Shown: piece by piece, positions 26,771-35,859 of the stretch
Layout: each line of letters starts with the position of its first letter
Numbering within the stretch: position 1 is the first letter of the stretch
NCBI GenBank assembly: GCA_020048985.1
Contig: JAIFLR010000089.1
Coordinates: 1 to 59,534 of the forward strand
Reading direction: 5' to 3'
DNA length: 59,534 bases
Source of the DNA: Halobacteriovorax sp.
Lineage (GTDB): Bacteria; Bdellovibrionota; Bacteriovoracia; Bacteriovoracales; Bacteriovoracaceae
Notes under the pieces: model-generated
Seen by the model: only the letters and a program-made list of their open reading frames with translations
Told to the model about the DNA's origin: nothing
Database searches by the model: none
Made by a program: the position numbers and the translations under genes

Positions 26771-29536
26771 ATGTCACAAGCACAAGACACCCTTAGTTTT
26801 GAAGCCATATTAGAGCGTATTCGCAAGAAGCTCCCCATCCAAAATCCTCTCCATAGCTTTGTTCATAACAATATTCTCATGATGTTTGAAGGCCAAGAGT
26901 TTCATGATGCCCTCTCTGAAGCGGGAAAGCTCTACCGAGCGAATTCATACTGGTCGATTGAAAAATATAAAGCGCAATTTCAGCAAAAAAAAATTACCGA
27001 GAAGGATATCATAGATGGTATTGACCAATACTCACTTCATTACCATGATTCCTCAACCGCGCAGAAACTTGGTTTGTCCCTTAAGGATTTTTATTATCGT
27101 CTGACGTTTTCGGAAATGGCATTTAATGATGACGATATTCAACCAGAAATTCACGACCTGAATCTGTGGGACAAATGCGCCGAGAAGATGTCCGGACAAA
27201 GTCTTAAGCTTAACCAGGGCGCAATTAAATATCGTGCTAAAGAATACTGGGAAAAATATTATAATGAGTCTATTTCATCAACCACCCATCCCTATATAAT
27301 TAACCTCATCTCCAGTTTTTTAGATCAAGGACAAAGCTTTTGGGCAAATCCTTACTCTGAAAAAGGGTTCTGGGATTTCTTTTGTCAGGATGTGGATATT
27401 GTCCAGAATTTCGGAGCCGATTGGCAAAAAATATTAGGGCAAAAATTGCAAGCTTTCAAAGGCCATACTCCTCAGGAAATTATTGAGTCCGAGTTAAGCA
27501 TGATGAATATTCCCAGAGAAGCCTGGGAGTCTTATCTTTTAGATGTGCTTTTTGATCTCAAGGGTTGGTCAGGCATGGTTAATAAACTTGAGACAGAGCC
27601 TTGGCAGGCAACTGTCAAAGCCCCCAATATAAAACTAATTGATTTTATCGCCTCACTGGTTTTGATCGAATCTTCATTGGATGATTTCCACGCCAGTGCT
27701 CACTCGACCGACTTGGCGATGATTTACGGCAGGCAAGAGGAAACGACTCTTAGAGGTTTTCAATTATCGCTTGCTCTTTATCAGATCACTAAAGAATTTA
27801 AATTGGATTCAAGTTGGCTAGATGGTTTGGATGCTTCTGAGCTGGTCTTAATCATCAAGGATATTGATGCTGCTGAAAAAGAACATCATGTTAGATTGTG
27901 GCACGAAGCTTTTGAAAGTCATTTTTACCGAGAGGCCATGAGTGCCATTATTTCTCACGACCGAGGGCATGCCACTTTTTTAAATCCTCAAGCCCAAGTA
28001 TTGTTTTGTATTGATGACAGAGAAGAGTCAATACGTCGTCACCTCGAAGAAGTTAATCCTTTGATTAAAACGTTCGGAGTGGTTGGTTTCTTCGGTATTG
28101 ATATGAAATTTAGTAGTGTTAAACACAAGCGGCTAATAGCCCAGTGTCCACCCGTGATTCAGGCCAGCCGCATTGTACGTGAGATTTCAAGAGATACTAA
28201 AAAAGGTCAAAGCTTCACTAGGTTTAATCATCTTTTAGGCGGCTCAGATTTGAGCCTCTACTATATGTCCAGGACATTATTCAGAGGATTTCTCTCGACA
28301 CTTGTCTTGGGTGTTCTGAGTATCTTTCCTATGTTCCTTCAGGTGTTCTTTCCGAATCAAAGTAAAGGATTCAGAGAGAAGTTCAAACGTCTTCTCAGTC
28401 CTGCTCCTGCGACGGAAATGGATATTCTGCAAACTACAGAAGGGCAGGGATACACCAAAATTGAAATGGCGAAGATTGTGGAAGCCATTCTTGGTATGTG
28501 CGGTATTAAAACTGAATTTGCAAAACTTGTATTTCTTATGGGACATGGATCTTCCAGTAACAATAACCCTTTCAAACAGGCCTATGGTTGCGGAGCATGC
28601 GGGGGCAATGCCGGGCTTCCCAATTCACGCGCATTCGCCAAGATGGTAAATGATAAAGAAGTGCGCTCCCATCTTGCTGAGGCAGGAATCCTTATCCCTG
28701 ATGAAACATATTTTGTCGCTGGCTTCCACGATACATGTACGGATGAAGTTCAGTTCTTTGACCTGGAAGTTATGCCTGAAGGATATGAGGAAGACTTTGA
28801 GCGCATAAAAGGCGACTTAAACAAAGCTTGTAAACTGAATGCCTTTGAGAGATGTCAGAGATTTAGTTCCGTCGAGGCTAAAGAAGATCCTGATATCGCC
28901 CTTAAGCACGTAAGGGAAAGGGCCGAAGATCTGGCACAGCCGAGACCAGAGTATGGTCATTCCAACAATGCGCTGGCGATTGTGGGACTGAGGGATATGA
29001 CGAAAGGACTTTTCCTAAACCGGCGATCATTTCTTCTCACTTATGACTGGAAAATCGATCCAGAAGGTGAAATTCTAAAACAAGTCGTGCTTGGTGGTGT
29101 TCCAGTTGCTGTGAATATCAACATGGATTATTATTTTTCATGCGTAGATAATGACAAATACGGCTGTGGTTCAAAGCTTCCGCTTAATTTGACTTCATTA
29201 TTAGGCGTGATGACAGGCTCATCAAGTGATTTGAGGATCGGACTCGCCAGGCAGATGATTGAAATTCACGAGCCCATCCGTAATATGACCATCGTTGAAG
29301 CCCCACTCGAAAGAGTCAAAAAAATATTTGATGGCCATCCTCGGCTTAAAAATATTCTCTATAATCACTGGATGAGGTTAGCCGTTTTTGATCCTGAGGC
29401 ACAAATCTGGTATATGTTTAAAGAACACGCATTCCAGCAAATAGCAGTTGAGAAGTCGATGATTAAGCACTTCAAGTCATCAAAGGATTTGGTCCACTTA
29501 AGTGTTACTGATAATGATTTTGCGGAGATAGACTAA
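26771..29536 (+). CDS. dabA: DabA-type inorganic carbon uptake subunit (DUF2309)
   Basis: The 921-residue protein belongs to the UPF0753/DUF2309 family, the carbonic-anhydrase-like subunit of the Dab (MpsB) bicarbonate/CO2 accumulation complex. The expected zinc site is complete: Cys413 and Asp415 in VLFCIDDREES, His592 in LMGHGSSSNNN, and Cys607 in YGCGACGG. The 15-residue spacing of the last two equals that in characterised DabA. It works with a NuoL-like membrane partner that supplies ion-gradient energy. The stop overlaps the next ATG (TAATG). In a heterotroph this system would supply bicarbonate for carboxylation reactions. Confidence 0.93.
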   Translation: MSQAQDTLSFEAILERIRKKLPIQNPLHSFVHNNILMMFEGQEFHDALSEAGKLYRANSYWSIEKYKAQFQQKKITEKDIIDGIDQYSLHYHDSSTAQKLGLSLKDFYYRLTFSEMAFNDDDIQPEIHDLNLWDKCAEKMSGQSLKLNQGAIKYRAKEYWEKYYNESISSTTHPYIINLISSFLDQGQSFWANPYSEKGFWDFFCQDVDIVQNFGADWQKILGQKLQAFKGHTPQEIIESELSMMNIPREAWESYLLDVLFDLKGWSGMVNKLETEPWQATVKAPNIKLIDFIASLVLIESSLDDFHASAHSTDLAMIYGRQEETTLRGFQLSLALYQITKEFKLDSSWLDGLDASELVLIIKDIDAAEKEHHVRLWHEAFESHFYREAMSAIISHDRGHATFLNPQAQVLFCIDDREESIRRHLEEVNPLIKTFGVVGFFGIDMKFSSVKHKRLIAQCPPVIQASRIVREISRDTKKGQSFTRFNHLLGGSDLSLYYMSRTLFRGFLSTLVLGVLSIFPMFLQVFFPNQSKGFREKFKRLLSPAPATEMDILQTTEGQGYTKIEMAKIVEAILGMCGIKTEFAKLVFLMGHGSSSNNNPFKQAYGCGACGGNAGLPNSRAFAKMVNDKEVRSHLAEAGILIPDETYFVAGFHDTCTDEVQFFDLEVMPEGYEEDFERIKGDLNKACKLNAFERCQRFSSVEAKEDPDIALKHVRERAEDLAQPRPEYGHSNNALAIVGLRDMTKGLFLNRRSFLLTYDWKIDPEGEILKQVVLGGVPVAVNINMDYYFSCVDNDKYGCGSKLPLNLTSLLGVMTGSSSDLRIGLARQMIEIHEPIRNMTIVEAPLERVKKIFDGHPRLKNILYNHWMRLAVFDPEAQIWYMFKEHAFQQIAVEKSMIKHFKSSKDLVHLSVTDNDFAEID

Positions 29537-30873
29537 TGGAATACTTATTTTTAAGTCTGCTTCTAATACCTTTTGCATGGATTTGTTTTCTTGGTCTAAG
29601 TTTTTTTGCCAGAATTAATTTCCCTGAAAATTTTCTCTCAGAATCGGTTAAGTGGATTTCAATTGTTGTGAGTCTCATCAGTTTATCCCTGGCGGCACTC
29701 GTCTTGATGAATCGCTCTCAACCAGTGCATTTTGATTATCCCGCATGGATTCAAATCGGAGAATATGAATTTAAAATCCGATTTTTAGTTGATCTCGTTG
29801 GCGCCACTTACGCTCTACTTACTGCGCTTCTCATCGGTATTATTTTTCGCTTTTCCCGGAGCTATCTACATAAAGAAGAGGGGTATTTTAGATTTATATT
29901 CCTTCTGTCCGCCCTCATGCTAGGGCTGATGCTAGTTAGCTTTGCGCGCTCTTTGGATTTAATTTTCGCAGGCTGGGAAATGGTCGGAACGACCTCAGTT
30001 CTTTTGATTGGATACTTTTATAATCAAGTTCAGCCTGTTCGACATTCGGTTAAGGCGATAATTAGTTACCGGTTTTGTGATATGGGGATTCTGGCCGCTG
30101 CTGCCTGGGCCCATCACTATATGCACACCACAGATTTTACAGTTTTACCCAAGTTGTTAGAGGATCCGCATATTCTTGAAGCGGGTCATGGCGGTCCAGT
30201 TGCCTTAACCTTTATTGGACTTTTTGTTATTTGGGCATCACTGGCCAAATCGGGACAGCTCCCCTTTAGTTCTTGGTTACCCGCTGCGATGGAAGGGCCG
30301 ACTCCTTCTAGTGCTATTTTTTATGGAGCACTTTCTGTTCATTTGGGGCCTTTCTTACTTCTTAGATTTTATGATTATTTTGTCCATTTTCCACTTTTAC
30401 TTTGGGTGATTGGAATAGTTGGAGGACTTAGTGCCATCTATGCTAGTGCCGTAGGAAGAACCAGATCAGATGCTAAAACGATGCTGGCCTATGCAACAAT
30501 TTCTCAAGTGGGAATTATCTGGATCGAAATCGCTCTTGGATTCACGCAATTCGCTCTCTTTCACATGGTGGCTCACGCAAGCCTTAGGACATGGCAATTT
30601 TTGAGATGCTCATCACTTATTCAGGATTTTTTTGAGAATCCAGTTGTTCAGCAAAATGAAAAGATACATAGGAATTTGTCTTTTGAGAAATTTGTATCTA
30701 AACCGATGAGGAGGCGAATCTTTATTCACGCTCTTCATGGCTTTCATTTGGATTTTTTTACTCAGAAAGTTTTGGACATCTTTTCCTGGCCGCTAAAAGT
30801 CTATATAGAATTTGAAAAGAAATGGATGTCTATGAATAATAATGTGGTCAAATTTATTTTAAAGAAACGGTAG
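29536..30873 (+). CDS. dabB: DabB-type proton-translocating membrane subunit (NuoL-like)
   Basis: The 445-residue product has about 12-13 transmembrane helices and belongs to the Proton_antipo_M family shared by NuoL, NuoM and DabB. Recognisable pieces are FAGWEMVGTTSVLLIGYFYN, the key-Lys helix LAKSGQLPFSSWLPAAMEGP with the following SSAIFYGALSV, and the SDAKTMLAYATISQVG helix. DabB proteins replace the NuoL HA motif in this region as seen here. It lacks the long lateral helix of NuoL. It overlaps dabA by one base, and the next gene follows after 3 bases. Location next to dabA is the main reason not to call it complex I. Confidence 0.88.
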   Translation: MEYLFLSLLLIPFAWICFLGLSFFARINFPENFLSESVKWISIVVSLISLSLAALVLMNRSQPVHFDYPAWIQIGEYEFKIRFLVDLVGATYALLTALLIGIIFRFSRSYLHKEEGYFRFIFLLSALMLGLMLVSFARSLDLIFAGWEMVGTTSVLLIGYFYNQVQPVRHSVKAIISYRFCDMGILAAAAWAHHYMHTTDFTVLPKLLEDPHILEAGHGGPVALTFIGLFVIWASLAKSGQLPFSSWLPAAMEGPTPSSAIFYGALSVHLGPFLLLRFYDYFVHFPLLLWVIGIVGGLSAIYASAVGRTRSDAKTMLAYATISQVGIIWIEIALGFTQFALFHMVAHASLRTWQFLRCSSLIQDFFENPVVQQNEKIHRNLSFEKFVSKPMRRRIFIHALHGFHLDFFTQKVLDIFSWPLKVYIEFEKKWMSMNNNVVKFILKKR

Positions 30874-30876
30874 TCT

Positions 30877-32199
30877 ATGACAACTTCACAAAGTGTGCCT
30901 GTTTTTAAAGTTAATAACAGAAGGCAGAATACTGTCTTTGCGGTGCTGATTATTTTGGGTCTTGTCTTTTTGTCCATGTTTTTATCCAACAATGGAACTA
31001 CAAGTCTTATTGTTTCAGGATCAATTCTTGAGTTTAGCTTTGATAAATTTAGTCTCTTCTTGGGTGCTATTTTTTGTGTTTCTTTGTTTGTGGGGCTTTT
31101 CCCCATAAGAAATGAAAATGATATCGGTGAGGCTTTTCCTCTATATATTGCCGGTGCGATTGGGATCATTCTTTCTAACAATCTACTCACTTTTTTTATT
31201 TTCTGGTCTTTTCAGCGCTCAATACCTGCGTTTCGATTTATTCGGGGAATGAGATATGAGAACTTTTCGACTGGTGGAACATTTCTCATCCAGCATTTTA
31301 TTACTTTCCTTTGTTTGATTGCTTTAATCTTTCTTGCGGCCCAAAGTGGTGTGGCCTCCATGTCATTTTCCCAAATCCCGGCAGATTTTTTTACATGGCC
31401 GGTACTTGTTTTGGCATTCATTATTATTTACGAATCACACGGAATTTTCCCTTTCCATTCGTGGGTGCATGACTTGGTAGGGAATCTTAGCTGGTACAAA
31501 ATTTCCAGCCTTTTTCTGTCACGTGCTGGAGTTTTATTATTCGTTAAATTTCTTCTGCCTACTATCGATCAGGATCCTGATATTTTTCGAATTATACTCG
31601 TAAGCGTCTCCATTCTTTCTTCCATCTATTGGACAGTTAGGGGGATTTTTGAACCAAACGTGTCACAGACCACAACCTATTTTTATGTGGCACAATCCTC
31701 ATTGATTTTAACCGGCCTCCAGGCAGACATGACAGCGGCACGTGGAGCTTACCTTCACATGATGGTAATTTCTCTCTCTGGGACGGCCTTATGGTCGCTT
31801 GTGAGTTATGTTCAGCGCTATACAAGTATCAAAAGACTCAATCAGTATTATGGTCTCGCCCAATACTATCCAAAACTCGCAACCTTATTTTGCCTGTTTG
31901 GATTTTGCATGATCGGTACCCCATTGGGTGCCGCTTTTGTGGTGGAAGATTTGGTTATCAACGGACTACTTGACCAGCATCCCTTCCTTGGTCTTGGTCA
32001 CATTCTGGCAACCTGCTTAAATGGGATTTTATTTTTTCTCGTTTTTTCTAAACTATTTCTTGGTCAGAGTGCTTACCCTCAGAAAATTAAAAATTATGAT
32101 ATGACTTTGACTCAAATGCTTCCTTATGTAACAGTCCTGCTGTTTATGTTTCTAATCGGTGTCGCTCCCTCACTCTTCCTGGAGAATTTGAAATGGTAA
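30877..32199 (+). CDS. Second NuoL/M-like membrane subunit of the Dab operon
   Basis: The 440-residue product has about 12 transmembrane helices and is more diverged than its neighbour. Pieces that align to antiporter-like subunits are ESHGIFPFHSWVHDLVGNL (the position of the Lys/PFHxWLP helix, with His in place of Lys), SSLFLSRAGVLLFVKFLLP, and GGLSxIYxxV-like SSIYWTVRGIF. The charged residues needed for proton movement are partly changed. It may be a second DabB working in the same complex or a structural partner. The dabA-dabB-this gene order with 1- and 3-base junctions shows one operon. A DUF1653 gene overlaps its end by 7 bases. Confidence 0.75.
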   Translation: MTTSQSVPVFKVNNRRQNTVFAVLIILGLVFLSMFLSNNGTTSLIVSGSILEFSFDKFSLFLGAIFCVSLFVGLFPIRNENDIGEAFPLYIAGAIGIILSNNLLTFFIFWSFQRSIPAFRFIRGMRYENFSTGGTFLIQHFITFLCLIALIFLAAQSGVASMSFSQIPADFFTWPVLVLAFIIIYESHGIFPFHSWVHDLVGNLSWYKISSLFLSRAGVLLFVKFLLPTIDQDPDIFRIILVSVSILSSIYWTVRGIFEPNVSQTTTYFYVAQSSLILTGLQADMTAARGAYLHMMVISLSGTALWSLVSYVQRYTSIKRLNQYYGLAQYYPKLATLFCLFGFCMIGTPLGAAFVVEDLVINGLLDQHPFLGLGHILATCLNGILFFLVFSKLFLGQSAYPQKIKNYDMTLTQMLPYVTVLLFMFLIGVAPSLFLENLKW

Positions 32200-32438
32200 C
32201 GGAGTTAAAAGTTGGTGGTCTATATCAGCACTACAAAGGCAACAACTATAAGCTTTTAAGTCTCGTTCGACATTCAGAAACCTTGGAATGGCTAGTTTGT
32301 TACGAGTGTTTATATGAAAATCCCGCAGGACGTCTATGGGTCAGACCTATGAATATGTTTTCTGAAACTGTTGAAGTCAATGGAGAGATAGTTCCCAGAT
32401 TTAAGTATCTAGGTACCTCTTCAGTAGAAGGGGCTTAG
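32193..32438 (+). CDS. DUF1653 family protein
   Basis: The 81-residue product is nearly all one DUF1653 domain: YQHYKGNNYKLLSLVRHSET at the start, then CYECLYEN, LWVRPMNMF and VPRFKYLG. The family is common in bacteria, cytoplasmic and of unknown function. It starts inside the preceding gene (ATGGTAA overlap), so it is translated as part of the Dab operon, though a functional tie is unproven. Its last 38 bases overlap the end of the convergent hrpB gene. Confidence 0.88.
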   Translation: MVTELKVGGLYQHYKGNNYKLLSLVRHSETLEWLVCYECLYENPAGRLWVRPMNMFSETVEVNGEIVPRFKYLGTSSVEGA

Positions 32439-34695
32439 CTGTCGTGGGATCATCCGGCCAGTGATGCCTTGGATATTCACGTTTAAATTCTTTTAGCATT
32501 TCCTGATAAGTTTTTTTCCAGAAACCTGCCAGATCCTTAGTGACCTGAAAGGGGTGTCGGTTAGGGCCAATGAGTTTAAGTGTCAGTGGTATTTTGTTGG
32601 GACCTAATTTGGGTGTTTCTTTTTGGCCATAGAATTCCTGGATAGCTGCCTCAACATAAGGATCTTGATTGAGCGGGTAGTGGACCTTGAGCTCTTTTTT
32701 TCCACCTAGATGAATAGACCAAGGCAAAAGATGATCAAGTTTGTTTCCCTCTAATGACTGCATGAAGTAATCTTCCAGAGAATCCCAACTAAGTGTGCCA
32801 GCGAATGAAAAAAAATCTGACAAGCTTACTTGATTCTCAATTTCTTTATTCTGAAATTTTACCCAAAAACTATACCTGGTGTAGGTTTCAGATTCTTTCC
32901 ACGCCTCCCAGCGTTTAGAAAAGACTTTTTCTCCCAGAAGAAGTGTTGTGTCTTTTTGTTTTTTATTAAGAGCGCTCCAATCCAGGGGGATACTTTTTTC
33001 GTCCAGAACGATACTTCCGAGTTTTGTTAATGATTTGAGCTTGAAAGTTGGCTCTATATTAATCTGATCATCATCAGTGAAAGGAAAGGGGACATGATCA
33101 AAGAGCCATTCTTCTTCAATTGGAACAATTTTTATGGCTTCCTGCCTCTGGGTAATATCCATGATGAGATAGTAGCCTTCGATTAATGGGCCTTGGCTTG
33201 GATGCAGTTTGATGGTTTTCCCGGAGTAGTGAATAAAGTCATTTTGTTTCGGGCGATATTTCGCGACTTGATCGATAAATCCTGACAGCAGACATTTTTC
33301 CCACGATTCGTTTCCTGGTCCATCATTTTCCAAATAAAAACTCAGCTTCCTAAAAAGAATGCCGGAAGAATCATTTTCGAGTTCTCTGCAAATATAATTG
33401 AGGAGTTGTTTCTTCTGTTCTTTTTTTAAACTCTCTCCAGCGATGAGGACTCTTGAGAGTCTTAAATCCAGAGGGTATTTGGTGGATTTTTGCGCCAGTG
33501 GGGTGACTTGGTTATTTTCATCTATGAGACCCATGAGAAAACAAAGATTCTGCGCTTTTTCCCATCGGTCAACTGGGGGGGGAGTAATCCATCGTAATTT
33601 AGACTTGATTTGAGAACTGAGCAGGTACGTATCGGTAAGATCGGCTTTGGAAATTTCAGGCCGAGTGAAGCTTTCTCTGGATTCAAAGTCTTGAAGAGCA
33701 TAGAGACGGTGACAAACACCGGGTGATGTTCTTCCCGCTCGTCCTGCTCTTTGTATGGCCGATGATTTTGTAGCTGGACGATCGGCAATGATTTTTAGGC
33801 CGTTCCATGGTGAATAATGAGCTTCCCGCTGAATTCCGCTGTCAATGACGGCCTTGATACCCGGAATCGTCACTGAACTTTCTGCCAGGTTGGTGGAGAG
33901 AATAATTTTGCGGGTGCTATGGGGACGTAAGGCAGCTTCTTGTTCGTCGCTAGAAATTTCTGAATGGAGAATAAATACTTTCCCATACCGATCGGCGAGA
34001 TAGCTTTGGACTTTTTGTATCTCCCTCATACCTGGTAAAAAAACTAAAACATCACTGGTCGAGGGAATTTGCTCCAAAGACGCGCGAATTTTTTGCTCTA
34101 TTGTTTGATTGAGAATACTTGGCTGGTTGGCCAGATATACAACATCTACTGGATAGCGGGGGGCCTCTATCTCGATAACGGTTGGGGAATTGAGGTGATG
34201 CATGATGTCTGTGTCGAGTGTCGCCGACATTAAAATTAACTTTAAATTTCCCCTGCGGGCCTGAAGATCTAGCAGCCAGGCCAAGGCCATGTCTGTTTCT
34301 AAGTGCCTTTCATGAAATTCATCCAAAATAATGACATCAACATCACTCAGCTCGTTTTCGTTCATGGCCTTTTTAAGGAATGTTCCTTCAGTGTAGAAAA
34401 TGACCTGAGTAGAGGACGAGGCTTTTTTATCGAATCGGAAGTGATATCCAATTTCTTCACCGATTTTAAGCCCCTCTTCCTGGGCAATTCTTTCTGCGGC
34501 CAGTTTGGCCGCCAAGCGTCTTGGCTCTAGCACTACAACCTTAGACTTCGAGTTTTTTGCGATGAACCATGGCAAACGGGTGGTTTTTCCTGAGCCAGGG
34601 GAAGCCTTGATCAGAATAGTTGACGATTTTTGAACCTGATTCAGGATTTCTTCTAAATAAGCATCAATTGGGAGAGAAATTTTTTGATATTGCAT
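32401..34695 (-). CDS. hrpB: ATP-dependent helicase HrpB
   Basis: The 764-residue DEAH-type helicase has Walker A KASPGSGKTTRLPW, motif II ILDEFHERHLETD (DEFH rather than DEAH), motif III LMSATLD, and motif VI QRAGRAGRTSPG. The C-terminal HrpB domain includes LDWSALN-type and PWSIHL-type blocks (SIPLDWSAL, LPLTLKL-like IPLTLKLIGPNRHPFQVT). It is slightly shorter than E. coli HrpB (about 800 residues). It is a cytoplasmic RNA-helicase-like ATPase of unknown substrate. The last 38 bases overlap the DUF1653 gene on the other strand. Confidence 0.93.
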   Translation of the reverse strand: MQYQKISLPIDAYLEEILNQVQKSSTILIKASPGSGKTTRLPWFIAKNSKSKVVVLEPRRLAAKLAAERIAQEEGLKIGEEIGYHFRFDKKASSSTQVIFYTEGTFLKKAMNENELSDVDVIILDEFHERHLETDMALAWLLDLQARRGNLKLILMSATLDTDIMHHLNSPTVIEIEAPRYPVDVVYLANQPSILNQTIEQKIRASLEQIPSTSDVLVFLPGMREIQKVQSYLADRYGKVFILHSEISSDEQEAALRPHSTRKIILSTNLAESSVTIPGIKAVIDSGIQREAHYSPWNGLKIIADRPATKSSAIQRAGRAGRTSPGVCHRLYALQDFESRESFTRPEISKADLTDTYLLSSQIKSKLRWITPPPVDRWEKAQNLCFLMGLIDENNQVTPLAQKSTKYPLDLRLSRVLIAGESLKKEQKKQLLNYICRELENDSSGILFRKLSFYLENDGPGNESWEKCLLSGFIDQVAKYRPKQNDFIHYSGKTIKLHPSQGPLIEGYYLIMDITQRQEAIKIVPIEEEWLFDHVPFPFTDDDQINIEPTFKLKSLTKLGSIVLDEKSIPLDWSALNKKQKDTTLLLGEKVFSKRWEAWKESETYTRYSFWVKFQNKEIENQVSLSDFFSFAGTLSWDSLEDYFMQSLEGNKLDHLLPWSIHLGGKKELKVHYPLNQDPYVEAAIQEFYGQKETPKLGPNKIPLTLKLIGPNRHPFQVTKDLAGFWKKTYQEMLKEFKREYPRHHWPDDPTTAKPLLLKRYLDT

Positions 34696-34746
34696 TGAAT
34701 GTTTCTCATCTTACCTTGATAATAGTGAAAATCATAGGAGAGAGAC

Positions 34747-35253
34747 ATGTCTGATTGCCCTTGCAGGATACTTGATACAAAAAAAGTGAGTTTGGCGGAT
34801 TGCTGTGGTCCTTTTTTAAAAGGAACTAAAAAAGCTCCAACGGCCGAGGCGATGATGCGTTCTCGCTATTCTGCCTACGTTATGAAAAATATTGATTACA
34901 TTGATCAAACCCAGATCAGCGAAAAAAATGAAGTTTTCAATAAAGAAGAAGCTCTAAAATGGGCCGAGAGTTCAGAATGGATGGGACTTGAAGTTAAACG
35001 CACTCAAAAAGGTGCGCCTAATGATGATACTGGTGTAGTTGAATTTATCGCTCACTACAAAGATGCAGCTTCCGGTACCGAACTTCGTCACCACGAAACT
35101 TCTTTGTTCCAAAAACAAAATGGTGATTGGAAATTCAAAGAAGGAAATATTCACGGTGCTCAGCCAGTGAAGAGACTTGAACCTAAAATCGGAAGAAATG
35201 ATCCTTGCCACTGCGGTTCTAATAAGAAGTTTAAAAAGTGTCACGGGGCTTAG
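34747..35253 (+). CDS. ychJ: YchJ-like protein with SEC-C zinc motif
   Basis: The 168-residue product has the YchJ layout. An N-terminal Cys cluster (CPCRI and DCCGPFLKG) is followed by the [17 protein letters not shown] helix. A central NTF2-like beta part contains [21 protein letters not shown]-terminal SEC-C motif, [18 protein letters not shown], probably binds zinc. GAGAGA precedes the ATG. The Gre-like gene begins directly after its stop (TAGTTG), so they are co-transcribed. Function is unknown; SEC-C motifs often mediate contacts with SecB or the ribosome. Confidence 0.9.
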   Translation: MSDCPCRILDTKKVSLADCCGPFLKGTKKAPTAEAMMRSRYSAYVMKNIDYIDQTQISEKNEVFNKEEALKWAESSEWMGLEVKRTQKGAPNDDTGVVEFIAHYKDAASGTELRHHETSLFQKQNGDWKFKEGNIHGAQPVKRLEPKIGRNDPCHCGSNKKFKKCHGA

Positions 35254-35730
35254 TTGAAACAAGAACTATTAAATCAACTGATCGGTCGGATGAAAGCTGA
35301 AATGCACGGGCTCGAATCTGCGGCGAAGGCCAATAAGGATTTTGCCACCGATCAGGAATTCAAAGCAGAAAGTAAGTATGATACGCGCTCGCTTGAGGCT
35401 TCTTACCTGGCCAGTGCTGAACTTAGTCGGGTGGAAGATCTCAAATTAGAAATTCAAATGCTCGAAGAAGTAGACCTCAAATTGTCTGCAAAATCTGAAG
35501 AAATTTGTATCGGCAGCCTGGTTGAACTACGTCACAAAGAACAGGATCGCAGCTTCTTTCTTATTCCCACTTCCGGCGGAACTCTTCTCAATATTGGTGA
35601 AAAAGCGGTCCTTGTGGTTTCGGTCTTTTCGCCTCTAGGTGACGCCTTATTAGGGCTTAAGTCAGGGGAGGAGTTCGAAGTTGAGACCCCAAAAGAGACT
35701 CGCACTTATCAGGTGCTTAATTTCCAGTGA
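35254..35730 (+). CDS. GreA/GreB-like transcription elongation factor
   Basis: The 158-residue product begins with a helical, charged half (residues 1-80, like the Gre coiled coil). A C-terminal FKBP-like Gre domain contains IGSLVELRH and SPLGDALLGLKSGEEFEV, close to the SPLG-ALLGKKVGDEV block of GreA. The acidic tip residues of the coiled coil are not in the usual position, so it may bind RNA polymerase in a different way from true GreA. The start is TTG directly after the ychJ stop; the first in-frame ATG (35290) would remove part of the first helix. Confidence 0.75.
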   Translation: MKQELLNQLIGRMKAEMHGLESAAKANKDFATDQEFKAESKYDTRSLEASYLASAELSRVEDLKLEIQMLEEVDLKLSAKSEEICIGSLVELRHKEQDRSFFLIPTSGGTLLNIGEKAVLVVSVFSPLGDALLGLKSGEEFEVETPKETRTYQVLNFQ

Positions 35731-35811
35731 CAACTATTCTGGGCTAAGTCCTTAATTGGCCGGCAAGCCTAATTTGCAAATTACTGTATTCAAATGATCG
35801 GAAAATAATCT

Positions 35812-35839
35812 TAAAGCCTGCGCCTTATCCCGCCGATAA
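35812..35839 (+). promoter_or_regulatory. FliA (sigma-28)-like promoter
   Basis: TAAA (35812-35815) is followed after 16 bases by GCCGATAA (35832-35839), a perfect copy of the flagellar sigma-28 -10 box. The E. coli spacing is 15, so it is off by one. Transcription would start near 35846, just before the GAGG ribosome site and the ATG at 35860. Confidence 0.55.
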
Positions 35840-35859
35840 TGTCTCAAGCGAGGTTATCT

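Noticed and set aside
29536-32199. Respiratory complex I or Mrp antiporter fragment
   Set aside because: No other nuo or mrp genes are present and the genes are joined to a DabA gene with an intact zinc site, so a Dab complex fits better.
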